Shown here piece by piece: positions 43,183 through 53,864 of a stretch of 64,000 bases of DNA (the stretch's first letter is position 1; every line of letters starts with the position of its first letter). The position numbers were made by a program, and so were the translations under genes. Source of the stretch: Pictodentalium vernedei (Eukaryota; Mollusca; Scaphopoda; Dentaliida; Dentaliidae). The notes under the pieces were generated by a model. It had not been told where the DNA came from. It did no database searches and was given only the letters and a program-made list of their open reading frames with translations. The stretch spans positions 668,378,753-668,442,752 of the forward strand of contig CM062296.1 in assembly GCA_031216915.1 (NCBI GenBank), read 5' to 3'.

Positions 43183-43310
43183 TGGTTGATTTGCACCATG
43201 GTCAATTTGCACCATGGTCAATTTGCACCACTGGCTCGATCGATTTGCACAACCTGTTGGGTAGATTCGCAACATAGAATCGGTCAATTTGCTCCATAGT
43301 TCAGTTAATT
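43183..43310 (+). repeat. Short tandem repeat, GGTCAATTTGCACCAT units
   Basis: The 16-bp unit GGTCAATTTGCACCAT is repeated perfectly and then with increasing divergence (GATCGATTTGCACAAC, GGTCAATTTGCTCCAT). Confidence 0.8.
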
Positions 43311-43369
43311 TCTAACATTTCGAAATGGCGTGAATGCATTAGGGAATAAAGAGATGGAAGACAATTTTC

Positions 43370-43475
43370 TTCTTACATTCATATGCCACTAGGCACACTC
43401 CCATAAATTGTAACAAAGCAAAGACATTTTAGCAAATGCTGATGACCAAACATAATTTAGAACTCTACCAGTTAA
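43370..43475. repeat. Family F MITE, right part
   Basis: GGCACACTCCCATAAATTG, TAACAAAGCAAAGACATTTT and AACTCTACCAGTTAA (TTAA 43472-43475). The left half is missing. Confidence 0.6.
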
Positions 43476-43806
43476 GAGCAATGAGGGAGTTGTACTCTCA
43501 AGACATGTCCTCTGGCATTTCAACATGTTTCTTCTATCCAAATATATGCCATTTTGCAACAAAACCTCAGAGAGCAATTTTACCCTTTATCCTATTCTTC
43601 ATCCCTTGAAGTAAAAAAGCGATTCAAATTTCAAGATTCTTCCCACTTTTCCAAACAAATCACAAATGTACTTTAAGCTCTTCAATGGAATGGGCTCACT
43701 GAAAATTAATTTATGATTTGGGAAAAAGGAGATGCTTTTAAGTATTTCAAAATAAAATATTGGTATTGTATATCTTTTGAGAGTTGATGGATCAATACGA
43801 CATGGG
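43476..43806. other. Unassigned sequence
   Basis: No repeat end or exon is recognised. Confidence 0.35.
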
Positions 43807-44065
43807 TTAACCCCCTTCTTACCAAATGGGCTGCATCCTCAGGCTTAATTCACAACTGAGCCATTGAAAAATTTTTTTTCAAAAATTTTCAACTAAACAG
43901 TATCATGTGACCACTCACTGGAATGAGCTTGTGGAGCTCATTTCAATGAGGGGGGGGGGGGGGGGGTCACATGATATTGTTTTGATGAAATTTTGTGAAA
44001 AAAAGTGAGAAAAAAAGATTGAAAATAATAAATTTTGATAACCTCAGCATTGGGTAAAGGGTCAA
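43807..44065. mobile_element. Family B MITE with a G run in one palindrome arm
   Basis: Left TTAA 43807-43810, right GGGTAAAGGGTCAA (TCAA 44062-44065). The left arm reads TATCATGTGACCACTCACTG. The right arm has ATGAG followed by 18 G and then TCACATGATATTG where other copies have GAGGGGTCACATG. Confidence 0.75.
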
Positions 44066-44383
44066 GAACATATTTGAGTAGTAGAGATCAATATATCTTG
44101 TTTGGTATACTATAGCATATTTAATGCACAGGAAGACTGCGTGACAATGAGAAAATGTATTGTTCCTTCACCTTCCTCTATAGATCGCAACTAAACACAG
44201 CAATAAATACGATGAGCTATGGGATGACAGTGCGGCATAATGAGTATCACCACAATAAATTGAATTTAACCCCAAAGGGATCAATAAAAAACTGTCCCCC
44301 ATGGTTCTGCTCAGCATCCATCATCTATTTCTATTTCTCATTATAATATCTTGACCCTTTTACAAAATGGATCAAATTTAGGA
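44066..44383. other. Unassigned sequence
   Basis: A 63-codon ORF has no recognisable features. Confidence 0.35.
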
Positions 44384-44813
44384 TACAATGGAACCCTGTA
44401 AATTGAGCAGACACTTTTCCAATCAAAATCATACATTTAACAAGAGTTTTAATTAACAGGGATTTGGTCACTTTCCTGTATTCTGAAGATAAACTGAACA
44501 TTTCTTCTTTTTTATCTTGTTTGATACAGCTCATAGAACTCTGTCAAACAAGATATAATAGATTAAATGCCTGTATTATTTTACTAAAGCCAGATAGGTC
44601 TAACAAGGGAATTATGGTGATTGTCGTGGTAATTGCTCAACAATATTGCAAGATATTTTATTCAGTTAACAAGAGTTTACTCTACAATCTATATGCAACT
44701 AACAGGTTTAAATTTGTATTGAAGGTATGGGAAATGGTTTTGTGTTTGGAAGTTATAACCAATTAATAGAGATATTCAGTTAAGAGATATCCAATTAAGT
44801 GGGCTCCACTGCA
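44384..44813 (-). mobile_element. Family D MITE (D6)
   Basis: Element 44386-44811, starts CAATGGAACCCTGTAAATTG, ends AATTAAGTGGGCTCCACTG. Left flank TA, right flank CA. The central palindrome CTTGTTTGATACAGCTCATA with return CTCTGTCAAACAAGATATAA is imperfect. Confidence 0.8.
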
Positions 44814-44892
44814 TGACCTAAGGCCTTGTGCCAATTTAATTTCTTGGTTTCCATCAGTTTTCAGGAAAATTACTTCTGTCATTAAAAAGAAA

Positions 44893-45160
44893 TTAACTGG
44901 GTGAATGCAGGAAGCCACTATGCTGGATCTATTGAAAAGTACTGAAAACCATTTTGGTGGCTTTATACTGCATGCATTAGGTTGTGCTTTCTCAGGAATG
45001 GGAAAAAATGTTTTCATAAAATTATGTTACAATTTATTGGTGAGTGCTGACAGGCAAGAAAACAATTATTTCTGCATAAAATCTTGCTGAACAGCAACTC
45101 CGCATGCTGGTAGCATAGCATCTAAAAATATAGTCATGTAACAAATCACCTTTGAAAAAT
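44893..45160 (+). mobile_element. Family F MITE (F6), right end missing
   Basis: TTAACTGGGTGAATGCAGGA at the left with AAGCCACTATGCTGG; TTACAATTTATTGGTGAGTG marks the central hairpin, whose return is lost. Confidence 0.5.
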
Positions 45161-45255
45161 AATTCCACAATTTACAAGCTAAAGAGTGAGCACATTCATT
45201 CTTAAGAGTTTACATCCATGGCATCCACAGAAAAGTAAGTGAAATGGATTTATTT

Positions 45256-45517
45256 ATTTATTCAGGATTAGCTGATAGATTTCTGGAAGGCCATATTTGG
45301 GCTCCAGTTTGAAGTACTGGTACTGCAACTTGAAGGCTCCATATTCTGTGGATGCATTTCATATTATCTTGAAAGTTAATTTTTTTAGCCTGTATGGATC
45401 TGCCTTGTTACAATTTATGAGAGAGTGCCTGCAGGCACTCTCCCAGAAACTGTAACAAGGCAAAGACACCTAAACAAATTTTCATGACCAAAAATAATTC
45501 AGCACTCTACCAATTAA
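45256..45517 (+). mobile_element. Family F MITE (F7)
   Basis: The right end is GCACTCTACCAATTAA with TTAA at 45514-45517; the left end is degraded (AGCTGATAGATTTCTGGAAG). The central hairpin is good: TTACAATTTATGAGAGAGTG...CACTCTCCCAGAAACTGTAA. Confidence 0.65.
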
Positions 45518-45855
45518 CAACACTTTCAACAGAAAGGGTCATATCATGTCATGCAGTGCTACAGATGGAGGAAGCTGGAACAGCCAGAGGAAACTGCCAA
45601 GCAGTAGCAGCAAGTAATTTAAATGTCAGATTCTCCAACTTACTAATCCTGCCCAAATAGGGTTACCATAGGTTGAAGGCATGTGTACTACTGATGTGCA
45701 GTACACTTCAGTACACTGCATCACTGTGTTCCCACTTAGAAATAAGGGTTTTGCCCAAGAGGACACAATATAGATCATGTAGGTCAGTTTCGAACCTTTC
45801 ACCTTTCAGTCTGAAGTCTACTGCTCCTGCCAATAAGCCACTGGGCTCCCATGCG
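45518..45855 (-). repeat. tRNA-derived SINE, diverged
   Basis: Starts ACAACACTTTCAACAG, the inverted 3' end of the SINE, and ends CCAATAAGCCACTGGGCTCC, the inverted A-box head. It contains GGTTGAAGGCATGTGTACTA and GGACACAATATAG as in the copies at 37.7 and 51.1 kb. Confidence 0.6.
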
Positions 45856-45989
45856 ATGGATAAGTAGAATTTTACTTTGACTAGTGCGGAACTTGAAAAG
45901 AAAAAGCATGCATCATTTAGGAAGGGTAATAAACTGATGCTAGAATGACAATGAGGAATATGGACAAGTATTAAAACAGGTGAACATAA

Positions 45990-46236
45990 TTAACTTCTTG
46001 AGTGCTAAAAGCCACTATCAGGGTTTTCAGAAAAATGTGGGTACCAGGGCAAAAGCCAATGTTTTTCTTGCTCATGTTTTATACTCAGTCAAATGCAAAT
46101 ACTATTTTGTTTATATCAATCTGGTTTACTACAAGTTATTGCAGAGGGCCTGTGGCCACCATCCAGTAATTTGTAATAAACAAATTTTGAATAACAAATT
46201 CAGACCACCAAAAATAATCTAGCTCTCAACCAGTTA
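45990..46236 (+). mobile_element. Family F MITE (F8)
   Basis: TTAA at 45990-45993 and 46233-46236, ends TTAACTTCTTGAGTGCTAAA and AGCTCTCAACCAGTTAA. The central hairpin is eroded (TTGCAGAGGGCCTGTGGCC). Confidence 0.65.
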
Positions 46237-46376
46237 AGACCATCAGAAGCAACCCAGTGGACTTGCAGTGCCAGGAACAATACAGTAAAGTTCACTTAAT
46301 TGGATATCTTCTAATTGATTAACCCTTCTAACTGAATATAACTTCCAAACACAAAACCATTTACCATACCCCAGTA

Positions 46377-47098
46377 GGCCTGGAAATAATTTGCGAATGA
46401 CCGTTTAACCCTTTACCCAACGAATCGCCCACATCCGCCCGCGTAATATGCAAATTCAGCAGTTGAAAAAATATTATTTTTATGAAAAATTTCAACAAAA
46501 CCATATCATGTGACCCCTCGTTGGAACGAGCTCATTGAGCTCGTTCCAACGAGGGGTCACATGATATGGTTTTGTTGAAATGTTTTGAAAAATTTGAAAA
46601 AATGATATTTAAAATAATAAATTTTGATATCGTCTGCGTTGGGTAAAGGGTAAAGTTATGTTTGGGTTACATCAACTGTAAAATACGTAAACGAGCAACA
46701 GGTTACAACAAAGTAGTACAACATAACTTTATTGAATTACTGGACTCGCATGTTTTGCCAGAAAGACTTGACAGTATTTCAGAACTTTCTCGACTCAAAG
46801 GTTGAGCACTGCATCCACATGTGAATAGAATGGCATGCTGTTTCTATTTTAAAAGAATTTCCGTCAAAATAAATAGCAACAACTAACATGTGATATTGCT
46901 TTGTCAAAATTGTGCATTAGTTGTTAATATTTATTTTGGCAGATATCCTGTTAAGACATAAAAAAAGCATGCCTGGTGTAGTAAAAACAGAGAAGGCGGC
47001 GTAGTATCACCCTTTTCTTTGGGTTACCACCATGCTATATAGCATGAACTGCCAATGAGTTACGATATTACAATATAATCCCCTTATTTCCTGGCCTG
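46377..47098. mobile_element. hAT-like insertion of 722 bp inside D7
   Basis: Ends GGCCTGGAAATAATTTG and, inverted, CAGGCCAGGAAATAAGG. Flanks CCCCAGTA (46369-46376) and CCTCAGTA (47099-47106) look like an 8-bp duplication with one change; D1 has CTTCAGTA at this place. No transposase ORF. Confidence 0.6.
46405..46654. mobile_element. Family B MITE nested in the hAT-like insertion
   Basis: Left TTAACCCTTTACCCAACG at 46405, right CGTTGGGTAAAGGGTAAA. The palindrome of about 42 bp per arm (TTTCAACAAAACCATATCAT...) is perfect except for the 4-nt centre. Confidence 0.85.
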
Positions 47099-47106
47099 CC
47101 TCAGTA

Positions 47107-47491
47107 AAAATTTCACCTGTTAACTGCACATAGGTTAGAGAGTAACCTCCTGTTGAATTAAAAAAAATCTTAGGATATTAAATTACCCTGATAAATTTTC
47201 AGCTGACAGACCCCGCTGTGTACTTCAGAAGTAGAGATTAAACAATAACCGCTCTTGTGTCATTAGAAGGCTCTATTTCAAGGGCTCTCTCTCTCAGTTT
47301 CCTCCAGAGAACCTTCTCTGACCCCATAGCAACTAACTGTGGCAATTGAAAATAGCTTTTTCCAGTGGTGAGGCAATACCAGAATTTTTTCAACAAAAAG
47401 AAATAAAGCAAAGATAAGAAAGGTATGATGAGATGGCATAACCCCTTAAAGTTTACAACAAATTTCAAAAATGGGTGTCTAAAAGGCATAA
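47107..47491. other. D7 remnant and unassigned insert
   Basis: The first 100 bp follow family D (CCTGTTAACTGCACATAGG). The rest, to 47491, matches nothing else in the window. Confidence 0.35.
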
Positions 47492-47913
47492 TCGCGAGTG
47501 CGGTGGCTCGGTGGTTATATGGCACTGGACTTCAAACTGAAAGGTACACAGTCCGATCCCTGCCGGGGGTAACTGCATGGTGTCCTTGGCCAAGGCACTT
47601 AAATCCTGATTGCCCATGTGGTGGCAAGGTGGTGATGGACAGTTTTACGGGTGAAGGAAGCCAGCAAACCACTGAGCAGTGGCAAGCAACTGTCAGACTC
47701 CCCAAGGTACTAGCTCCACACAAGCAGGGTTTGAATTGGTTGAAGACGAGTGCACCATAACAAGCAGTATGCTAGTACCCAGCACCACCAATGCATATGT
47801 GGACAACAGGGATTAAGTGCCTTGCCCAAGGACACAATGGTGGGCATCGAACCATGGACCTTTTGGTTTGAAGTCCAATGTCGTTACTACTGAGCCACTG
47901 CAATCCCAACATT
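47492..47913. repeat. Head-to-head SINE pair
   Basis: 47495-47640 is a plus-strand SINE head (GCGGTGGCTCGGTGGTTATA, CAGTCCGATCCCTGCC). From about 47640 the sequence is a minus-strand SINE (ACAGTTTTACGGGTGAAGGA to CTACTGAGCCACTGCAATCC). The two heads are inverted repeats of roughly 110 bp enclosing about 190 bp. Confidence 0.75.
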
Positions 47914-48047
47914 CGTTCCCCCAATAATCTACATGCAATTAACAGGTCAAATTTGAATGGAAGATACGGCAAATGGTGTTTGGAAGTTATATGCAATTGA
48001 AAGGGATATGCAATTAAAAGATATCCAATTAAGTGTGATTCACTGTA

Positions 48048-48422
48048 TCATATCTGGGTCTTTCTACTTGAAATGATAAATCATATAAAAGGATTGCAAC
48101 TGTAGATAATTTTCCTACTGAGGTATTGATTAATTATGTATCCAGCAAACATCTTGGTAATTACTTATTTAGAAAATTAAAAAAATAAGCATGCTCCATT
48201 GAACATTTGTTTCCATATATAGTGTACATATATTCTGTAAATGCTTTGAACCATACATGAACAGAGTACAATATTACTGAAGAGGCTCATATGGGTATGA
48301 AGTTAGCATATGCGAAGCCAGACTTTTTTCAATGGGAGAGCGATGGCAGAACATATTTTCCATCAAGGGTGGGGAGGCAATCTTGAACACAAATGTTTAC
48401 ATTTGCCAGGTGTGGGGCAGCT
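48048..48422. other. Unassigned sequence
   Basis: No repeat or exon is recognised. Confidence 0.35.
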
Positions 48423-48744
48423 TAACCCTTTACCCAATGAATTGGCCGCATCCGACTTCGTAATATGCAAATTTAGCAGTTAAAAAAATATTATTTTTCA
48501 AAAGATTTCAACAAAACCATACCATGTGCCCACGTGATTCAATAAAACCATACCATGTGCCCATGTGATTACCATGTGATTTCAACAAAACCATACCATG
48601 TGACCCCTCGTTGGAACGAGCTCGTCGAGCTCGTTCCAATGAGGGGTCACATGATATGGTTCTGTTGAAATGTTTTCAAAAGTTTCAAAAAATTATATTT
48701 AAAATAATAAATTTTGATATCGTCTGCGTTGGGTAAAGGGTCAA
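48423..48744. mobile_element. Family B MITE with a stuttered arm
   Basis: Left TTAACCCTTTACCCAATG, right CGTTGGGTAAAGGGTCAA. The left arm repeats AAAACCATACCATGTG three times (48512-48602) before the palindrome tip, while the right arm has it once. Confidence 0.85.
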
Positions 48745-49379
48745 AGATCAAGGCAAGCATGTGTGTGTGTTTATGTTCCAAAAAGACTAAAATCATAGCC
48801 CTCTGATTGGATGAGAACTTGCTTAGTTATTTTCTATGTTTATGGCTCCAGTAGCATATGTTACCGTTTGACAGCACAAAGCAAAATATTTGACAAGAAG
48901 ATAACAATGGGAGATTCAAACTGTCTATAAAATCATATTTTCTGAGGCCAGTGATCATTCTGAGTGAAAACTCACAACCAACTCATGATTTGAACTGAGA
49001 TGGAGAAACCTCAACCTTTTTCCAGGTTATTGATTTTCTGCTGTCCAGTGATGTTGTGGGGTATGCGAGAGGTTTATTTACTAAATTTGTTATTGTTAAA
49101 GTTGCCTTGCTCATTCAAGTTACCTTGTTTGTTTGGGTAGGGTCTTATTGGAACATACACATTTGCAATTAAATTAAGCACCCCATGAAATGTTACATGA
49201 CATTGAAGTTGCTGTTGCTGATTGCGTTTTAATGATTGCGTTGTCTTACAGGACATTTCATCTAGTGAAACATGATGTATCTGGTTGATAGCGTACCCAA
49301 AACACATCCCCTAGTCCACGTGAAGCATGCTTCCCACGAATGTCACAAAAAACATAAGCTATGTTTTTGATACAATAAC
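48745..49379. other. Unassigned sequence
   Basis: No exon is supported. ACATAAGCTATGTTTTTGAT near 49350 is a small family A remnant. Confidence 0.35.
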
Positions 49380-50350
49380 TGAAATGAAAGTATCAATGAC
49401 ACTGTAGCTCAACTTGTCAAGATAAAGACATGTACATGTATAGTATGTGACACAGCAATGACAAACATCTAGGTAATGACCTGATAACAAAGGTACATAT
49501 AAAGTATTGTAACGGTCTGTACATAAATACTGACCGTTGCCTGTAACAAATGTATAGGTAAAGTATTGTAAAGGTGGGTGACAGTCTGATGATAAACTAG
49601 AAAAAAATCTTTGAGTCCCAGAGTGGGTCTGACTGAACCCCAAAATATTTGATCTCATAGCACAGTGATAACAAAGGCACCCCAAAACACACTCGTTCCT
49701 GTCCCAAGATGAAAACAAAGGTACCCAAGTTTCGTGAAGATCAGTTCACAAATATGAGCTGTGTAGAAGTTGTGACAAAAAAACTGATTGAACCTAATTT
49801 CGGTACAAAATGGCCACTGGCAGCCATCTTGATTTTGGACCGCACCCAGAAACACTCGTTCTCGTCCCAAGGTGATAACAAAGGTACCCAAGAAGTTTTG
49901 TGAAGATCGGTTCATAAATACAGCCTTTAGCCCGAGCCAAATTGACATGTGCACTTACAGTGTATAAGTAGCACTGAATAAATCAAAGTTCATCTAATTT
50001 GCATAATTTCTGCACGAGAAAAACACCCGTACTATATGTGATGTATTCCATGTTACTAAACATTCATACAAAAATTTATTCAAATCAGAACTTTCATACA
50101 GAAGTTCTGTACAAAAGACTGATTGCACTAATTTTGGTACAAAATGGCTGCTGGTGGCCATCTTGAATTTCGGACCACACCCAAAAACACTGGTTCTCAT
50201 CCCACAGTGATAACAAAGGTACCCAAGAAGTTTCGTAATGGTCGGTTCATAAATACGGCCTCTAGCCTGAGCCATATAGAAGTTGTGTACAAAAAACTGA
50301 TTAGACCTTATTTCAGTACAAAATGGCTACTGGCAGCCATCTTGATGAGT
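49380..50350 (+). repeat. Q block 1
   Basis: Starts with AATGAAAGTATCAATGACAC and TGTAGCTCAACTTGTCAAGA, then TGACCTGATAACAAAGGTAC. It then enters repeat units containing ACAAAATGGC...GGCCATCTTGAATT, CACTCGTTCTCGTCCCAAGG, GATCGGTTCATAAATACAGC and CATAATTTCTGCACGAG. It stops abruptly in a unit at about 50350 without a tail. Confidence 0.8.
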
Positions 50351-50890
50351 AATTTCTCAAGTTTCTCATAAATTTAAGCTGTGGATGCTGTAAGTAGCCA
50401 TGACTTGGTTTCATGAGAAATTCCAATCAATTTTTTTGGCAACAAAAAAATTACTGTCAACCCTCTGCACAGTACTGATGCCAAAATATCAAAATTTCAT
50501 CCAGCAAATTTTTCCCATAATAACAAGCTATTAATTGAAAATAGAATATGCTTTCGTTTTTGGAATTTATTAAAAAAAAAAAGTGAGGGGTCTTAAGCTG
50601 AGTTTAAGAATAGTACTGACTGGTTTTGGCCATTATGTAGGGGAAAGAGTTCATTTAGACAAGATTTACTCTATGGCTGGACAGTGCACAGGGCTAGTTA
50701 CTCAGTTAATAACAAACAAATTTTATAATCAGAATCCATGACTAACCCTGTGCAATGCACAGGGTTAGTCACGCATTCTGGTTATAAAAAATTGGTAACG
50801 TCAAATCACACACTACATAACAATATACACTAAGGCTGTAAAAATGCACAAGGTTAGTTGATTACATGTTACATAGAGTGCAGGATTCAA
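50351..50890. other. Remnants of CATGGCTGC, C and A families
   Basis: Near 50390, TAGCCATGACTTGGTTTCAT. At 50458, CAACCCTCTGCACAGTACTG is a family C left half, which at about 50600 continues into a family A right half (AATAGTACTGACTGGTTTTG). A palindrome CCTGTGCAATGCACAGG is at 50747-50763. Confidence 0.45.
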
Positions 50891-50892
50891 AT

Positions 50893-50931
<39 letters not shown>

Positions 50932-51272
50932 TTTGTGTTTAAGGACACATACTTATGCACAATGGCTAATCGTGACGACATTTTTACAGGGTGGAGGAAG
51001 CCGGAGGACCACCAAACATTGACGAGCAACTGTCAGCTCCTCAAGATTCTAACTCTGTCCAAGCTCTCCTCAAGCAGGGTTACAGTGGTTGAAGACATGT
51101 GCACCATCGACATGCAGTACACCTTAGTGCACGGCATCATTGTCCCCCCATGTAGGCAACTGGGATAAAGTGTCTTGCTCAAGGACACAATGCGGGTCGT
51201 CCCTGACGGGGATTGAACTCAGTACCTCTAGCATAGAAGTTCAACAGTCTATCACTGAGACGCCACACTCCC
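50891..51272 (-). repeat. tRNA-derived SINE with 12-bp duplication
   Basis: TGCAGGATTCAA flanks the SINE exactly at 50879-50890 and 51273-51284. On the minus strand it runs from GGGAGTGTGGCGTCTCAGTG (A box) through TCAATCCCCGTCAGGG to a tail of about eleven AAAT units. Confidence 0.9.
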
Positions 51273-51334
51273 TGCAGGATTCAAGGAACTAATGGGAATA
51301 CTCGATTGTGGAAATTTTTTAAAAGTGAATTTCT

Positions 51335-52655
51335 AATGAAAGTGTCAATGACACTGTAGCTCAACTTGTCAAGACAAAGACATGTACATGTATAGTATGT
51401 GACACAGCAATGACAAACACCTAGGTAATGACCTGATAACAAAGGTACATATAAAGTATTGTAACGGTCTGTACATAAATACTGAGCATTGCCTGTAACA
51501 AATGTATAGGTAAAGTATTGTAAAGGTGGGTGACAGTCAGATGCTAAACTAGAAAAAATCTTTGAGTCCCAGAGTGGGTCTGACTGAACCCCAAAATATT
51601 TGTTCTCATAGCACAGTGATAACAAAGGCACCCCAAAACACACTCATTCCTGTCCCAAGGTGAAAACAAAGGTACCCAAGAAGTTTTGTGAAGATCAGTT
51701 CACAAATATGAGCTGTGTAGAAGTTGTGACAAAAAACTGATTAGACCTAATTTCGATACAAAATGGCCACTGGCAGCCATCTTGAATTTTGGACCGCACC
51801 CAGAAACACTCGTTCTCGTCCCAAGATGATAACAAAGGTACCCAAGACGTTTCGTGAAGATCGGTTCATAAATACAGACTCTAGCCCGAGCCGTATTGAC
51901 ATGTGTACTTACTGTGTGTAAGCAGCACTGAAAAAATCAAAGTTCATCTAATTTGCATAATTTCTGCACGAGAAAAAAACCTGTATTATATGTGATGTAT
52001 CCCATGGTACTAAACATTCACACAAAAAATTATTCAAATCAGCGCTTTCATAAGGAAGTTCTGTGCAAAAATCTGATTGCACCAAATTTCGTACCAAATG
52101 GCTGCCATCGGCCATCTTGAATTTCGGACCGGACCCCAAAACACTCGTTCCCGTCCCACGGTGATAACAAAGGTACCCAAGAAGTTTCGTAAAGATCGGT
52201 TCATAAATACGGCCTCTAGCCCGAGCCGTATTGGCATTTGCACTTACAGTGCTGAAAGTAACACCAAAAAACATCAAAGTTAGTCTAATTTGCATAATTT
52301 ACGCACGAGAAAAAAACCCGTATTATATGTGATGTATCCCATGGTACTAAACATTCATACAAAAAATTATTCAAATCAGAGCTTTCATATGGAAGTTCTG
52401 TACAAAAAACAGATTTCTGCATCGTCGGTACAAAATGGCAGCTGACAGCCATCTTGAATTTCGGACCGCACCCAAAAACACTCGTTCTCGTCCCACAGTC
52501 ATAACAAAGGTACCCAAGAAGTTTTGTAAAGATCGGTTCATAAATACGGCCTCTAGCCCGAGCCATAGCAGCTTGGCACTTACAGCTCTGAAAGTAACAC
52601 TAAATAAATCAAAGTCAGTCTAATTTGCATAATTTACGCACGAGAAAAATATATA
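51335..52655 (+). repeat. Q block 2
   Basis: The same start as block 1 (AATGAAAGTGTCAATGACAC) and the same units; GCACGAG anchors at about 51961, 52298 and 52633 give a period near 336 bp. Minus-strand ORFs across it are repeat artefacts. No terminal hairpin. Confidence 0.85.
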
Positions 52656-52824
52656 TTTATGACTTGAAGTTTCAGTATTTTGTTATCTGTGAGTGGAAGG
52701 TTAAGAGTATAATGACTCCTAATTGTTTGGAACATGCTGTTAACAAGGGCCATGATTGCACCTTTTCCAGATAACAGGGTATTTTTGTACTGAGCAGGAA
52801 AATCTGCCTACAACAGGCAGTGAG
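52656..52824. other. Short unassigned segment
   Basis: GAGCAGGAAAATCTGCCTAC near 52787 belongs to the TTAACCCACC-type family, right end only. Confidence 0.35.
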
Positions 52825-53068
52825 TCAACCCTTTACCTAACGTAACGGCCAAAACTGGCCAGCACTATTCTCAAAAATCGCCAATTAATTTTTATTATTT
52901 TTATGTCTCAAAAACATAGGTTATGACCACTCGTTGGAACGAGCTTGTCGAGCTCGTTCCAATGAGTGGTCATAACCTATGTTTTTAAGACAAAAAATGA
53001 AAAAAATTAGTTATTCAAGAATTTTTTTGGCAAGTGTGGTCTGCTTTTCATGTTAGGTAAAGGGTTAA
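52825..53068. mobile_element. Family A MITE
   Basis: Left TCAACCCTTTACCTAACG, right TTAGGTAAAGGGTTAA (53065-53068). Palindrome ACATAGGTTATGACCACTCG / return CGAGCTCGTTCCAATGAGTG: the CCACTC variant (others CCCCTC) is present on both arms. Confidence 0.85.
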
Positions 53069-53622
53069 ATATTATCCCCAGAAAAGTTCAGACAATAACA
53101 TAATTATACACAAATTTAGCCCTTCAGATATTTGAATCAATCAGTAATGAACTCCTCCTTGTCACGCAGTCAGGTCAAGTGTGCTATTCACTGAAGTGGA
53201 CAAGCAGTGGTAATAACTCATTCAGGTGCAGACTGTTCACTCACAAACTCCTGACCATCAGAACTGAAAAAAAAATCCATCCATTTGATTTCATTGTGAT
53301 CTTGAATGTGGCAAGAGGAAATATGGAATGAATCAAATCTCCGTCCCGACACTCGGAATCGTATTGTTTGAAAATAATTATCCCTTCAAAGAAATTAAAG
53401 ATAATACAAACCATTATAGCAATAGCTTGGTGACCTCTCCTGGGTGTATCATTTTGAGCACGACTATTTTATTTCCGGATCTTGTTATATGATAAACCAC
53501 ATAAACAGAAGTTAGTACTGTCCAATCTTTTAACCTTACACTCTCAAGTTCCATAAAGGAAACATCACATTCAACCCTTTGCACACTGCTGGCAGATTTT
53601 CCTGCATAAAGAGTACACTGTC
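53069..53622. other. Unassigned sequence
   Basis: No repeat end or exon is seen. Confidence 0.35.
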
Positions 53623-53864
53623 TTAACCACTTTACCTAACAAATCAGATGCATCAATGTTATATATAAATTAATCAGCTGAGAAAAAAAAAATTCAAAAA
53701 ATTTCAACAAAACATTGCCATGTGACCCCTCATTGAAACGAGCTCATCAAGCTCATTTCAATAAGGGGTCACATCAATGGTTTTTTGGGGTGAATTTTTT
53801 TGGTTGAAAAAATAATATTTAAAATAATGAATTTTGATATTGTCCGAGTTGGGTAAAAAGTTAA
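53623..53864. mobile_element. Family B MITE
   Basis: TTAA at 53623-53626 and 53861-53864, ends CCACTTTACCTAAC and GTTGGGTAAAAAG. Core CCATGTGACCCCTCATTGAA, ACGAGCTCATCAAGCTC and return with AATAAGGGGTCACAT. Confidence 0.75.

Larger units (their letters stand above)
46281..48047 (+). mobile_element. Family D MITE (D7) with large nested insertions
   Basis: Starts TA|CAGTAAAGTTCACTTAATTG and ends AGTGTGATTCACTG|TA. Native D sequence is split into 46283-46376, 47099-about 47210 and about 47926-48045. Between are a hAT-like insertion (46377-47098), which itself holds a family B element, and a stretch containing a SINE dimer. Confidence 0.7.
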
